A stretch of DNA of 64,000 bases from Paragorgia papillata (taxonomy: Eukaryota > Cnidaria > Anthozoa > Scleralcyonacea > Coralliidae), in contig JAWNZC010000338.1 of NCBI GenBank assembly GCA_035771165.1, positions 558,001 through 622,000 on the forward strand, in the 5' to 3' direction. The notes beneath the pieces were generated by a model that made no database searches, was not told where the DNA came from, and saw only the letters and a list, made by a program, of their open reading frames with translations. This document shows, piece by piece, positions 45,069-56,491 of this stretch; the first letter of the stretch is position 1; each line of letters opens with the position of its first letter. Both the position numbers and the translations under genes were made by a program.

Positions 45069-47394
45069 ATTCTAGGAGAAGAGTGGCAACATTTTGATTC
45101 AGATTTCGCAATCTTACTTTCCTCGTCGTAATCATGTTCTTTAGCACGTTGTCTCGAAAGTATATGAATTGATGGTTGCAGTCAATCCTTTCCAAATAAA
45201 ATAGTTGCTAATGAGATATTTTTGTTAACACTTTGAGGGCCTGGACCCTCTCTAGACGGCCGGCCAACCTCGATAAAAGTGTCTCAAAAACACCGTTGAT
45301 GGCATTTTTTGTTACAAGCAGGCAACCATGCTAAATCGTATCGGATAGTGTATAGTTTGAAGGTGAGGGGTGTTGGCAGCCGTAATTATTGATTTATATA
45401 CTAAAATTTAGAGCTTTTTGAAAGCACAACGTGATGGATGGGATATCTGTAAAGTCTGCCTATTTACGTTTGTGTTTTATTTCAATTAGCTGAATTCAGA
45501 ATGCTATCCAATCAGCGTGCCTCTAGTTTTGCTTAACCTAATTCGCATAACTCACAATCATAAACAAACAAGAAATATGGCGTGAATACACCTAAATATA
45601 ATACTTCGAAGAAAGGCCACAAAAAGGTAAGCCTGCGAAAAATCAGAAATTTATTAAATCTGGTAGCTACAGGAAAGTCTCATATTCGTAAATTACTTCG
45701 TTTTATTTTGGTAATTGATGTTGCCCCCCAATCAGGTCTCAGACCGTTCTCGTGAAAAGTTGAAATCCGTTGAGAAACTTGTAGGGAGGGGGGTTAAATT
45801 TAATTATGGTACTCAGGAAATAGTGTTTCCAAGACCCTAGATATCCAAAATTTTCCAGGGGAGCATGCCCCCGGACCCCCCTAAGAGATCGAGGTTTATG
45901 CCCCCCCCCCCCCCCCCCCCCCCCCCAAACTCAAGACCCTGAAGATTGAACACAAGATTGAACACAAAGTTGTTACAAGTATACAATTCCATCAATTTTG
46001 TCACAAATAAGCATTAGGGACTTTAAGATCTAACCTCAACGACTACGTCTTCGTAACAAAATAATTATTTTTGAAAAACAAAGAGAACAAATAATTTTTA
46101 GTCCCAGATTAATCACAACGCCGTCCTCGTTCTTTATACAACGCGTCGCCACTAGAGCGTTTTCACGTCTTCAGGACGACGTCAAGGGCCAAAAGATGAG
46201 AACTGTTGTTTAATAAGATTGACTTCAACACAGACACTACAATCATTTTAGCAATACCGGGGCGTTTTGGAAGTCATTAAACTACCTTCCACTATCAAAT
46301 ATAATAGTCAGTTAACCGTGACTTCTTTGAAATTGTAAAACTTAATCGCCCCCTAAAAGACGCAAACCCTATGGTGGGAAGCCTCTGTCACTTGGACTAG
46401 GAGATAGCATTATCGATGACATATATTTATATCGTGTACATATTATACGACGATCGAAACGTCTTTGTTTACCTCTCACGTGACTACATTCTTTTGCGTT
46501 AGGCTTGTTATTGACGCGTTGTTATTTTGTGCCCAACGAGCACTGCATACTGGTTTTGGTTGTATTTTTACTCCTTGATCGGAGATCGTCGGTGATTGTC
46601 TGGAATGATAGCCGATCATCGGGGACAACCCAGATCGTCGCAAACGTGAGCACTGGCGATGATCGGCGATGAAAAGCGACAAATGAAATACAGGCTTCAG
46701 ATTACGCCTGAGATAAAGTTTGAGAGGGGGTCGCAGGCTAGGCCACTAAAGATTTATCTGGCGTAAAGTAATTCCGTTCTCGGTATTTACTATACATATA
46801 ATGATTATATCGTGTAAAGTTTTATTGTATGTTTACCCATTTCTTATAAAATAACTGGAAATGTCTTTAGTTGTAGCTAAAAGTCTCTATATCTATACCA
46901 TGCAGACATACACACTTCATCGGGATTCAAGTGGGGTTAGACCAGCATGAGCATTGTTTTGTTAGAGATTTGAAATTTTATATAAGTCGTCAGCAGGACA
47001 ACCACGACTCGAGATATAGCGAGTAATGGAAGGTTATACAGTAGCTACCTGACGCGAGAGGTACTTTGATCAACAAACCACTCAACCATGCATTCCACAA
47101 TACCTTTATAATGAAATTAAAGACTTGAAGTGTCGCAATCACAGTTTAGTCGAAGAGAAAATATCAAAGTCAATGCTATATAACTAACAGTTATTCATAT
47201 CCTTATACCACCATCACAGCCGACCCTCCTTCATGCATGATAAAACATAATAATACCCGGCTGCCGGTTGGCATACATATAACCTTGTAGATTTTATTAT
47301 TTCTATCACGGAGATCCATTGGATATACTAATACATTTATGGTTACTCACTAGCACATCTAATTTTACATGTATGTTTATAGTAAACCTTATAG
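45069..47394. other. upstream region of the transporter gene
   Basis: No coding exon recognised. Contains a 26-bp poly-C run (about 45900-45926), a GATCGGCGAT-rich inverted patch near 46575-46680 and a CGTCCTCG...CGACGTC patch near 46110-46185. Any promoter would be here or further right; no core element was identified. Confidence 0.4.
45900..45926. repeat. poly-C homopolymer
   Basis: About 26 consecutive C bases at the end of a decayed element (GGGGGAGCATGCCCCCGGACCCCCC-type sequence). Confidence 0.95.
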
Positions 47395-47404
47395 TTCTTA
47401 CCTG
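47395..47404 (-). promoter_or_regulatory. possible 5' UTR exon donor of the transporter
   Basis: Minus-strand TTTACAG|GTAAGAAC is a consensus donor about 3.2 kb upstream of coding exon 1, which itself begins just after an acceptor. It could end a non-coding first exon, but no promoter was identified and other donors are possible. Confidence 0.2.
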
Positions 47405-48403
47405 TAAAGCGAACCTTCTCAAAACATTCGCTGGCTTGAATTAAATTAAACGGCTGGCATGTAACAGCTTATACAACGATATATTGTATTGCTAGACTAG
47501 CAGATAAATGAGATTTAGGAGCAGTGTTGTATGGCCTGTGGCTGTACACATTTACTTTGTACCAACGATTCCATGTAGGCATGAATTATCATTCTGCTGA
47601 GTGCTGACAACACAGACATGCAACGAGATAGATAGATATGCATGCATGCAGTGAAATATAATACAATACGCTTCACTTCACCGATAATAATTTGCATATT
47701 CATGCATGCATGCATGCCTTCCTGACTGGCATGTCAGTATAATGAACCCGTATGTTTTAGCCAATTATTAAGAGTTTGGATAGCGGAATGGGTCACACAT
47801 GCTTTTGAGTGTTTGGTCTAACTTCTTAAACGAATCTGAACTGAACGTGAAAGTTGACTTAATTTATGCACGTTTTTCTGATGAATTGATTAGTAACAAG
47901 ACGCCTGCTTAGGCGTTCACTTCGCGGGCTACTCATAGCAATGCAGCTTGGCATAGGCTATGCACGAAACAGCACAACAGCGTGCACATATTAAGCGTTT
48001 GTTAAAAAGTACAAAATAGCCTAAAGTGCTAGATTCGGTAAATTACCAGCCGTTAGTGAAACTGTGAAAAAGCTGGATTGAATGAGCTACAAGACCAGCA
48101 AAACATTGGTGCAGTGGTGAACTGGCAGCTAACTTCACGGCGTTAATCTAGTCGTGCAAATAGTTTGACATAGTACATGTTTATCCGTATTTCTTGCATT
48201 ATTTGGTGCTTATTACTTACATTTTGTAGTTGTTAGACTAAGCAGCAAGCCATTACTAAGTAAGCAGTATATTACCTAGACGACTGACAACAAGCAAACG
48301 TACCAAGGAATTATTAAAATGCACGCACTCAATGAAATTATATAAGCTAGTGAAGCAATATTATAATTATATTCCACAGGATGTGGTTATACTTATAAGT
48401 AAT

Positions 48404-48682
48404 CAGTGGCGGATCCAGGGGGGTTATGGGGGTTGCATCCCCCCTGGCCAATTATATATGTATTCTTTGAACAGTATATTATATTATATAATATATAAAT
48501 TGTGTTTAGTGTATAATATAGCGTATAAAAATCACTATTTCTGATCCTAATATTGTCCCCAAAATGCAGGAAATAGCATTTCAGGGTATCAGAAATCAAA
48601 CATTTTCCGGGGGAGCATACCCCCGGAACCCCCTAGAGGTGTCAACCCCCTCTTTAAAAAAATCCTGGATCCGCCCCTGGTA
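48404..48682. mobile_element. MITE with GTGGCGGATCCAGG termini
   Basis: AGTGGCGGATCCAGGGGGG at the left is inverse to CCTGGATCCGCCCCTGG at the right. It contains a CATACCCCCGGAACCCCCTAGAGG block also found (varied) at about 61930 and 62840. Confidence 0.75.
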
Positions 48683-48852
48683 ATACCATGATTGACTCAG
48701 TTTCTTTTACTAAGTAAGCAGTATATTACCTATATAGACGATCGACAAGCGAACGTACAGTACCAAGGAACTATTTAAAATGCGCACACTCAATGAGATT
48801 ATATTAAAGCTAGTGAAGCAGTTGAATCACATCGAGTTCATTTGGCATAACT

Positions 48853-49113
48853 TTATTGACACAATAATACATAATCCAGGCAAATTACAAACACTAAAAT
48901 TACCTCAATACATTTAATTGATTTAAAGTTTTCCCATTTAGCATACTGAACTTCTGCAGCAAGAAATGTCACCCGGATATTTACCCGTCCTTTGCAAGTT
49001 GTCAATTCTGTTTTCAACGTTGTTACGTCTCGCTCATCTTGCAGATAGTTTCTAATAGTCAGCAGGTTATCAGATTGTGACCATGAGTAATACTTTTCAG
49101 TATTAACATTCAA
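48853..49113 (-). CDS. unassigned reading frame, doubtful
   Basis: An 86-codon open stretch whose composition looks protein-like (YSWSQSDNLLTIRNYLQDE, then AAEVQYAKWENFKSIKCIE) and which reaches a GAG|GTAATT donor-like site. It has no ATG start and no AG acceptor downstream of the preceding in-frame stop, so it is not an acceptable exon as it stands. It could be a decayed exon or transposon-derived. No family recognised. Confidence 0.2.
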   Translation of the reverse strand: MNVNTEKYYSWSQSDNLLTIRNYLQDERDVTTLKTELTTCKGRVNIRVTFLAAEVQYAKWENFKSIKCIEVILVFVICLDYVLLCQ

Positions 49114-49442
49114 TAAATCATATAAACCGTTTATAATCAGTTAATTGTCTTGATCGAGACAGCGGAATATTAACCCAGATCGAAATGTAAATAGCTCACC
49201 ATCTTTTAGTGTAGATTTACCGCCATCAATATCTGCAGTGCAGTTGTATTAAGCGTAGTGAGCATTAACACAGTTGTTATTATTTTTTTATTAAGACTTT
49301 ATTTAGAACACGGAGTCCAATTCACATAATGTGCTCTTCCCTGGAGCCGTGTATAAACTAACTAACTAATACAAGATAACTAATAAAAATAATACATAAC
49401 TAATTAAAAATATTATACACATTCACGTTAAGGTTAGTAATA

Positions 49443-49870
49443 TTAAATAAATGATTTATATTCAGCAATTGATTTAGCATTAATTGCCTCCACAGGTAAG
49501 CTATTCCACAGAACAGTTCCTCGATATGTAAAGCTTTTCTTGAGTGCCTCAGTTAAAGGTCTCGGAACAAATAGTTTAGAATCTGAACCTCGTGAATTAT
49601 GACTATGAACCGAATTAACCGAAGTAAATTTATTAGAAAGATATTCTGGTACCATTTTATTGATTGTTTTATACATGAGCGTTCTGAATTGCTGAGACCG
49701 TCTTTCTTCTAGATTGGGCCAATTTAATTCGGTCAGAATTTCATGTGACCGAACACTATAATCAGATCCATTGATAATACGAGCGGCCCGATTTTGTAAT
49801 CGTTGGAGTTTTTGTTCCAGACCTTTACCTAAGTTACCCCAGACACTGCTACAATAGTCGAAATGTGGTT
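49443..49870 (-). pseudogene. LINE ORF2 C-terminal domain
   Basis: Reads HFDYCSSVWGNLGKGLEQKL, LQRLQNRAARIINGSDYSV and MYKTINKMVPEYLSNKFTSV through VLWNSLPVEAINAKS, the standard tail of CR1/L2 ORF2, ending in a stop at 49443. Confidence 0.88.
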
Positions 49871-49874
49871 GAGA

Positions 49875-50790
49875 TTAGATTAAGATTAGGATTGGACGTG
49901 GGAGAAATGATTTTAATCTCCTTAGTACTCCAATTACTTTGGCCACTTTTGAAGTAATCTTCGAAATATGATCATCCCACATCAAACACTCATCAAGCTC
50001 CAAACCTAAACATTTATACGACTTTACTCGTTCAATTTGATTGCCATCGATGGCAACATCAGGTTGATTTGGTAAGGTAGCTAGTTTGTGTCGAGTAGCG
50101 ATGAACATACATTTTGTTTTAAGTGCGTTTAAACTGAGTTTGTTCATGTTGAGCCAGTTTTTAAGTGTATGTAAGTCATTATTCATAACGGAGAAAAGTT
50201 GATTAATGTCTTTATCCGCGTATGTCAAACTAGTATCATCAGCATATAGATGACCATCAGATATCAAATTGCAATTTGGTAAGTCATTAATGTATAGTAA
50301 GAATAATAATGGTCCTAAAATAGATCCTTGAGGAACTCCACATGTTATATCAGCGCTATCAGACGGAATATTATTTACAAACGTTATTTGAGTACGTTCA
50401 GTTAAATAGTTACGGAAAAGTTCAATGGTCTTATTTTTGAAACCGTATCGAGATAATTTATTTAAAAGAATATCATGGTCAATGGTATCAAATGCCTTTT
50501 TTAAATCGATGAAAAGTATAGCATTGATCAATCCATTGTCCATATTGGTATACCATTTATCAGTAATATCTAGTAGTGCTGTTAAAGTGGAGTGCAAAGG
50601 CCTAAAACCGGATTGTGAATCCGAAAGAAGTTTATTATTACTTAGAAAATCGTAGGTTTGATCAAAAATAACTTTTTCGAAGATTTTTGCAATCACTGAT
50701 AGCACAGATATAGGCCTATAATTATTGGGATCCATTTTACAATCTTCTTTATGAATAGGAGTTACCCTATCTCTTTTCCAGTCGTGCCAG
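49875..50790 (-). pseudogene. LINE reverse transcriptase domain
   Basis: A long intact frame (286 codons) begins at the NYRPISVLSVIAKIFEKVI block and covers GFRPLHSTLTALLDI, FIDLKKAFDTIDHDIL, GVPQGSILGPLLFLLYINDL and HLYADDTSL (YADD at 50235-50246), all the RT motifs in order. After LRRLKSFLPRP it is disrupted; the next frame picks up FDYCSSVWG near 49860. Confidence 0.92.
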
Positions 50791-50792
50791 TG

Positions 50793-52333
50793 TGGATTAC
50801 TAAATTAATAATATACGTCAGCGAGCCTATCGTGGTTGGTGCACTTGCTTTCAATAAACAAGCTGGAATGTTATCTAGACCATTGGCTTTACGCGTTGAT
50901 AGTTTATCAACTAATTTTGAAACTTCTAAATTGCTCACTACCCGGAGTTCAAATTCATTATCGGGTTTATGAATATGATCATAGTTTATATTCAGATTGG
51001 CTGGAATTTTGGCCGCCAATTTTGGTCCGATACCAGTGAAGTGTTTATTGAAAGCATTGCTAACCTCCACCGGGTCATTGATTTCAATATCATCAATCAA
51101 AACCTTCTCCGTATGAGTAACGTTTTTATTCTTAGATAATATAGAATTAATACCTTTCCAGGTATTCTTGCACTGTCCAAGATTATCATTAAAAAAACGA
51201 GTTGTAATATTGGATCTTGTTTTCTCTAATTTCAAAGTTAACTTGAATTTTAAGATTTTTGAAACTAAACCAAGCGGATTCCTCGTTGGTTACTACAGCA
51301 ATTCGTTTCAATCGATCTCTCTCCCACATTAAGTGTTTGATCTCAGTAGTTAGCCAGGGTGCACAAGTAGTCCTAACTCGCCTTTTTTTAATCGGAGCAT
51401 GTAAGTCCGCAATACGAAGAAATGTGGATTTCCAAAGATCCCAAGCCTTAATAGGATCAGTGACTGATATTATTGACTGCCAAGCAGCTAAATCAATATC
51501 ACGCTTAAAATTGTCAATATTGAAATGTTTGTAATAACGATTTTGAATAATTTTGGGATTAGATCTGCATGGGCTGCAATGTTTTCTAGAAGCATAAATT
51601 AAACTATGATCACTTATTCCAATATGTTTAACTCCTGATACCGAAAATTTACTGGGTTCATTTGTGAGAAAAAGGTCGATTTGTGTAGAAGAACTGCTAG
51701 TGATCCGTGTTGGTTCCTGAATAAGTTGGCTATATTGATACGATTTGCATAAATCAAGTAAGTGCTTTGTATTATTATCAATTATGTCGGCTGCAACATT
51801 ACAATTGAAATCACCGATAATGTTCGATTCAATGTGTAGTGACTCAATTCTATCTATAATACCATGGAATTTTTCAAAAAGTTCAATAGGAGTATTAGGA
51901 GGCCTATACCATGTTGATATAAGGAAAGGTTTAATTTTAGGTTTATTGATTTCAATACACAGAAACTCAAGAGCATCATCATTTAGATCATCTCGAATTT
52001 TATACTCAATTGCATTTCGAATATAATTGCAACACCTCCGCCATGTCTTGTTCTATCACGACGAATAATTGTATAGTTATTAACTGCAATTTCATAATTA
52101 CTGATGGTACTATCAAGTTGTGTTTCATTTAAAGCTAAGACATCTATGGTTTGCTCTTTCATATTTAGCCGCAACTGATCAATATGTTTTAATAAACTTG
52201 CAATGTTTAAGGAAGCAATTTTGAAGCCCTTGAGTTTCGATATACCAAAATCATATTGTGTTGATATATTAGAATTGGATTTGTGCTGTTCTGTGGAATA
52301 ATCAAGCTTATTTGAATTACCTGTGTCCGCCAA
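50793..52333 (-). pseudogene. LINE ORF2 endonuclease and linker, frameshifted
   Basis: Begins with the ATG at 52331-52333 next to the ORF1 stop. Reads FKIASLNIASLLKHIDQLRL, VLALNETQLDSTI and RRDRTRHGGGVAI, the first motifs of an apurinic-type endonuclease. One base appears deleted near 52023, after which the other frame carries FLISTWYRPP-like, IGDFN and SDHSL motifs (about 51900-51610). The linker continues to 50793, where a small deletion near TGTTGK shifts the frame again before the RT. Confidence 0.85.
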
Positions 52334-52785
52334 TCAATTGTTAACAATATAATGAGTAATGTTTTTTGCAACAACAATAGTTCCTTTTCGGTTTAAGTGT
52401 AAACCTCTAGCATTTAAGCAAGATGAGTCAATGGTCTTATGATCTAAATAGTCCCATTTGTTGTGTTGACAAAACGATTTAATAATTCCGTTAGTTACCT
52501 TAATTTTACTCGACAATCCGGGCTTGTCAGTTCTGGGTAAAATACCTGATAAAGTTACCTTAGTTGTTGGGGAATCTTCACTGATTTGAGTTCCAAGATT
52601 AGCAACTCCTTCAGCCACTTGTTGTGGGGTCAACTGGTTTATATCATTAGTCCCAACATGTAAAATAATTTTGCTGGGTTCCCTGCGAATAATTGGCTTT
52701 AGATAGTCCTCCATATCAGAGATAGTAGAGCCAGCGAAGCTCTTAACTACAACATGATTATTAGAATTATTAGAATTAGTTACTG
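52334..52785 (-). CDS. LINE ORF1, SGNH-hydrolase (esterase) domain
   Basis: An open frame from at least 52785, with a usable ATG at 52712-52714, ending at 52334. It contains IILHVGTNDIN (the GxND block with oxyanion Asn) and, near the end, ARGLHLNRKG (the catalytic-His block, D/G-x-H-LN). The N-terminal serine block (GDS) should lie upstream and is absent, consistent with 5' truncation. Such esterase domains occur in the first reading frame of CR1-group LINEs and are thought to aid membrane or RNP functions. Confidence 0.8.
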
Positions 52786-52821
52786 GCGGTCATGTCCGCC
52801 ACATGACCGCCAGTAACTAAT
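52777..52821. repeat. 45-bp perfect inverted repeat
   Basis: TTAGTTACTGGCGGTCATGT, five bases (CCGCC), then its exact inverse. It lies at the 5' limit of the LINE and may be a small foldback target or a structure at the truncation point. Confidence 0.85.
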
Positions 52822-54319
52822 TAAGTAACTTGATCTAAATTCGAGCTAGAGCACCTTGTCACTCTCTCCTCGATCGGCAGAGGTTCTTTCGGAGATCGGA
52901 GATTTCGGGGATCGTCGGAGATGTGTAGACCTTGTCAAACCAGAGAAGATGGCGGCCAGAGAAAGATGAGAACACCGCGTGGTTTCGCAAAGCCTATTGG
53001 TATGATGCAATAATTGCAATTTGTCGACCAGAAAAATAATACCGACGAATAATACAGGAAAGCCACCGAAACCTAGACTCGGCTACCACAGGTAGTCCGA
53101 GTAATAAGGTTGAGTAGTTTAAGACTTCAGATTCGTGTTATTACTGTATAATTGGTATAATATATATTTGAAATAAAGTTGTCTTGTCTTGTCTTTATGT
53201 CTTATATATTTATAGCTTTACTGAATGTATTACTTTAACATGCACTTATAATTTAAATACCGTAATACCGGTAAATATCGTTTAAATACCGTAGCAGATA
53301 TAAGGCGCGTACATGCAGAGTTATTTGAGATATAGAGCTACGCTACCACTTCATCTCAATGCCTCAAGTATAGTGGTGTATGAGGCAAGTCAATTTTGGA
53401 GTGGTACGGCTTTAGTAGGGTATACTGGGGATCTTAATGCTGCGACGTGGGACTTCGAGAACGCAGCTTTCAAAAGGTTAAAATCAATGTGCATTGAAGC
53501 ATTTCAAAGAAGCCGGAGCATATCGATCAGGCGTTCTGAACCCGCGTTACTGTGCCCCACACACCAGCGGCTAGATCAATGGTCGCCACACGTCGATTGT
53601 TTGTTTCGACCAATTCTTGGTTTTCATCTGACGTCACGGCGGACATATTGGTACACAGAAACAATGAAATGGCGGCCATGTTGGTGCATAATCTTTATCC
53701 TATGGGAACTCTATTCTTATGCAAATATTTCGTATTGTTTCACCATCCCAACAGGGCCACCGATCACGTGAGTGAAAACGATCCCTAGAAAGATTTCGCC
53801 TGCAATACTTCGCAGGTAAGTGATAACGTGGTGATTAACGTGGGTTAAGTCGGTCACATGCATGTTCAATGTTCGACAAAATAACGAAAATTAATCGATA
53901 TTCAATAGAATCTTACAGAATTTCAAGAAGAAATGATAAAGAGAGAATGTCTTCATAATCTTATACCATGCAACTGGATAGGGAATAGTCGTTAATTCTC
54001 CAGAGTTTCCCTATCGTTTAGTTTAGTTTAATTAATTTTAGCTGCATGCCAATAAATGCAAAAGACATTTAATTTTGGACACAATTAATAATGTTTTCTG
54101 ACTACAGTAGACAGAGTCAACCATATTGTCAATGACAGTACGACCAAGTTCCCAATCTTGTTGATGTAGACATACAATATAAGATTAAAAGGAGGTTCAG
54201 TTAAATATGGCAGTCATTGGCCGTTTTAATTTCCATGCTACACATGCACCCATTATGCGTTTGGACGTACTTGGGCAAAGTTTTTTAGTGCGTCTTTTAA
54301 TGTGTCTCATTTTAATTTA
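52822..54319. other. spacer with dispersed repeat fragments
   Basis: Holds a CCTAGACTCGGCTACCACAGGTAGTCCGAGTAATA fragment at about 53078, also near 29430, and an ATGGCGGCCATGTTGG block. The 152-residue frame at 53313 has no recognisable domain and overlaps a second frame of equal quality; I do not call it a gene. Confidence 0.45.
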
Positions 54320-54622
54320 TAATATATATATATTTCTAAAACTCATTAATAATTCATGAGGAAAACACAAAGAAAATCCATGTTTAATGAGTGTCTGTAT
54401 ACGTGATACAGATTCCTCTTGATTTACATAAACTTTAGCTTTGATTTTCTCGACTTAGACAACGTTTTTTTAGAAAAATTACTACGCCAATGAACTAACC
54501 AAATCGGATCGTTTTAGAAGTCATTTACAGAATTCGTGTCCGTTCTGTATCGGGATACAGGCACTCGGCTTCGCCTCGTGTCTGTATACCCCGATACAGA
54601 ACGGCCACTCATTCTGTAAATA

Positions 54623-54632
<10 letters not shown>
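54320..54632. mobile_element. half copy (one arm) of the 23.3-kb foldback
   Basis: Matches 23325-23640 almost base for base from the TATTTCTAAAACTCATTAAT end to the AGTACATATATAT centre. The other arm is absent; TA repeats and the hammerhead array take its place. Confidence 0.92.

Positions 54633-54705
<73 letters not shown>
54627..54705. repeat. (TA)n microsatellite left of the array
   Basis: About 75 bp of TA dinucleotides, expanded from the palindrome centre of the half foldback element. Confidence 0.95.
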
Positions 54706-54706
<1 letters not shown>

Positions 54707-54707
54707 G

Positions 54708-54762
54708 TTCAATCTACAGACACGGTGTTTCGCTGTACAACAGCTCATCAGTGTAGCTTGGA
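54708..54762 (-). ncRNA. hammerhead ribozyme, unit 1
   Basis: Minus strand: stem I strand CCAAGCTACA, core CTGATGA (plus 54745-54751), stem II GCTGT-TGT-ACAGC (five pairs), GAAA, short stem III ACA-CCG-TGT, cleavage triplet GTC (plus 54719-54721), and stem I strand TGTAGATTGAACT pairing CUACA/UGUAG plus outer pairs beyond a mismatch. All conserved core positions are present. Stem III of three pairs is typical of animal retroelement hammerheads, which may work best as dimers. Confidence 0.88.
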
Positions 54763-54984
54763 ACAATCTGAATGAATTTCACCAATTACTTATACACATG
54801 GGATTGTCGGTGACAACCGCATGTGGGAAAGCATCGGTGAAATACATTCAGATAGCGTGAAGTGCGCATGGGCCCAGAGTGCTCAAACTTCCACAAGGGT
54901 AGTGAGCGTTGCATTATCGCTAATAGGTACCCACGGCAACTTCACAGAGTGCTCAACAACACCGACGTGAAGGAGCATACATAG

Positions 54985-55039
54985 TTCAATCTACAGACAC
55001 GGTGTTTCGCTGTACAACAGCTCATCAGTGTAGCTTGGA
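54985..55039 (-). ncRNA. hammerhead ribozyme, unit 2
   Basis: Same as unit 1, shifted by 277 bases: core, stems and GTC triplet are all identical. Cleavage would be predicted after the base complementary to plus 54996. Confidence 0.88.
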
Positions 55040-55261
55040 ACAATCTGAATGAATTTCACCAATTACTTATACACATGGGATTGTCGGTGACAACCGCATG
55101 TGGGAAAGCATCGGTGAAATACATTCAGATAGCGTGAAGTGCGCATGGGCCCAGAGTGCTCAAACTTCCACAAGGGTAGTGAGCGTTGCATTATCGCTAA
55201 TAGGTACCCACGGCAACTTCACAGAGTGCTCAACAACACCGACGTGAAGGAGCATACATAG

Positions 55262-55316
55262 TTCAATCTACAGACACGGTGTTTCGCTGTACAACAGCTC
55301 ATCAGTGTAGCTTGGA
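55262..55316 (-). ncRNA. hammerhead ribozyme, unit 3
   Basis: Same as unit 1, shifted by 554 bases and identical. As the first met by a minus-strand transcript, it would trim the leader. Confidence 0.88.
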
Positions 55317-55518
55317 ACAATCTGAATGAATTTCACCAATTACTTATACACATGGGATTGTCGGTGACAACCGCATGTGGGAAAGCATCGGTGAAATACA
55401 TTCAGATAGCGTGAAGTGCGCATGGGCCCAGAGTGCTCAAACTTCCACAAGGGTAGTGAGCGTTGCATTATCGCTAATAGGTACCCACGGCAACTTCACA
55501 GAGTGCTCAACAACACCG

Positions 55519-55524
<6 letters not shown>

Positions 55525-55603
<79 letters not shown>
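55525..55603. repeat. (TA)n microsatellite right of the array
   Basis: About 78 bp of TA dinucleotides starting inside the truncated third unit (GACGTGA then TATATA). Confidence 0.95.
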
Positions 55604-55605
<2 letters not shown>

Positions 55606-55606
<1 letters not shown>

Positions 55607-55797
55607 AGAAATAGAAAATGGCCGCCCCTGTTTATATAGCCTGATGCAAACACGAGAGTGAGTTGGGAGAATTCGAAAGTTTATGTGAACCCGAGCCGTG
55701 GCGAGGGTTTACATAAGTACTTTCGAATTCTCCTAACTCACTCGAGTGTTTGCATCAGGTTATATAAACACAGGGCATCCATTTTCTATTTCTTTTA
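55606..55797. mobile_element. foldback MITE
   Basis: AAGAAATAGAAAATGGCCGCCCC ... GAGTGAGTTGGGAGAATTCGAAAGT pairs with ACTTTCGAATTCTCCTAACTCACTC ... GGGCATCCATTTTCTATTTCTT. Arms about 85 bp. Confidence 0.85.
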
Positions 55798-56322
55798 TGA
55801 AATAAGGCTAAAAAATGTGCCGTGACACATCACAACCGTGTTTACATAGCCTGATATAAACACGGTAATAGACCAATCACAGCGTGCGTAAGACGCAACC
55901 TATTTTATAAATATATATATACACACACTAAATTAAAACCTGTATCCATTATGATTTTTGAAATGCAACCAACTTAAACAGCTCTTCATACCTTACTGGC
56001 CAACTTTTCATATTTTTCATTATAAGAATGTATATAGAATTATAATATATAGAAAATTATAAACAATCATCTATACATTTCTTATACTGGTAATAGACCA
56101 CTTTCATAATGGCAGCCGCTTTAAATATTCTTTTATGTGCATCTAAATTAGCCTTTCTAGCCTCGTTAGGGAGCAAAGATTCTTTTGAATTGCAGACATT
56201 ATCGCGGGGCGGCTAGGGATAATTCGGAGGATAAGGGTCAACGTTGGCCATGTTTCACATGATAAAACGCAACTACCGAGTTATCCCTGACCCCTGAGAT
56301 AACCCTAGCTTCATGAACCGTG

Positions 56323-56470
56323 TGTAACAGGTCAGCGGTCTTGACCTGTGTATATATATCGACCATCTAGCGTTAATGTTGATGATCTCGAGAAGCTATG
56401 AACTTTTAGTTAGAGGTAGTTAAATCCTTATGAATCGGACAGGAGAAGTAAATAAATATGAAGTAAAACA
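56323..56470 (+). repeat. 5' LTR
   Basis: 148 bp, TG...CA ends, identical to the 3' LTR at 58520-58667. Contains AATAAATATGAAG near its end, a possible polyadenylation signal. Confidence 0.92.
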
Positions 56471-56491
56471 TGGTGTCAGGAGTGGGATTCG
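56471..56491 (+). other. primer-binding site (tRNA-Leu type)
   Basis: TGGTGTCAGGAGTGGGATTC directly follows the LTR and is complementary to the 3' end of animal leucine tRNA (acceptor stem and T arm). Confidence 0.8.

Larger units (their letters stand above)
49280..52790 (-). mobile_element. CR1/L2-clade LINE, near full-length but inactive
   Basis: About 3.5 kb on the minus strand: SGNH-esterase-type first frame, endonuclease, reverse transcriptase, conserved C-terminal domain and a 3' end with ATAA-rich tail (49284-49440). The frames are interrupted by at least three small indels. The 5' end stops at a 45-bp perfect hairpin at 52777-52821. Confidence 0.9.
54706..55524 (-). mobile_element. 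retrozyme-like array: three 277-bp hammerhead repeats
   Basis: Units 54706-54982, 54983-55259 and 55260-55524; the third is 12 bases short. I see no difference between them. Each carries a complete hammerhead core on the minus strand, so a minus-strand transcript would self-cleave into 277-nt units. This is the organisation of metazoan retrozymes: small non-autonomous tandem repeats with type I hammerheads that give circular RNAs and are thought to be mobilised by Penelope-like reverse transcriptase. No protein is encoded. TA microsatellites border both sides, suggesting the insertion target. Confidence 0.85.

Noticed and set aside
53313..53788. 152- and 78-residue overlapping frames
   Set aside because: Two frames are open over the same bases, no domain is recognisable, and repeat fragments such as ATGGCGGCCATGTTGG lie within.
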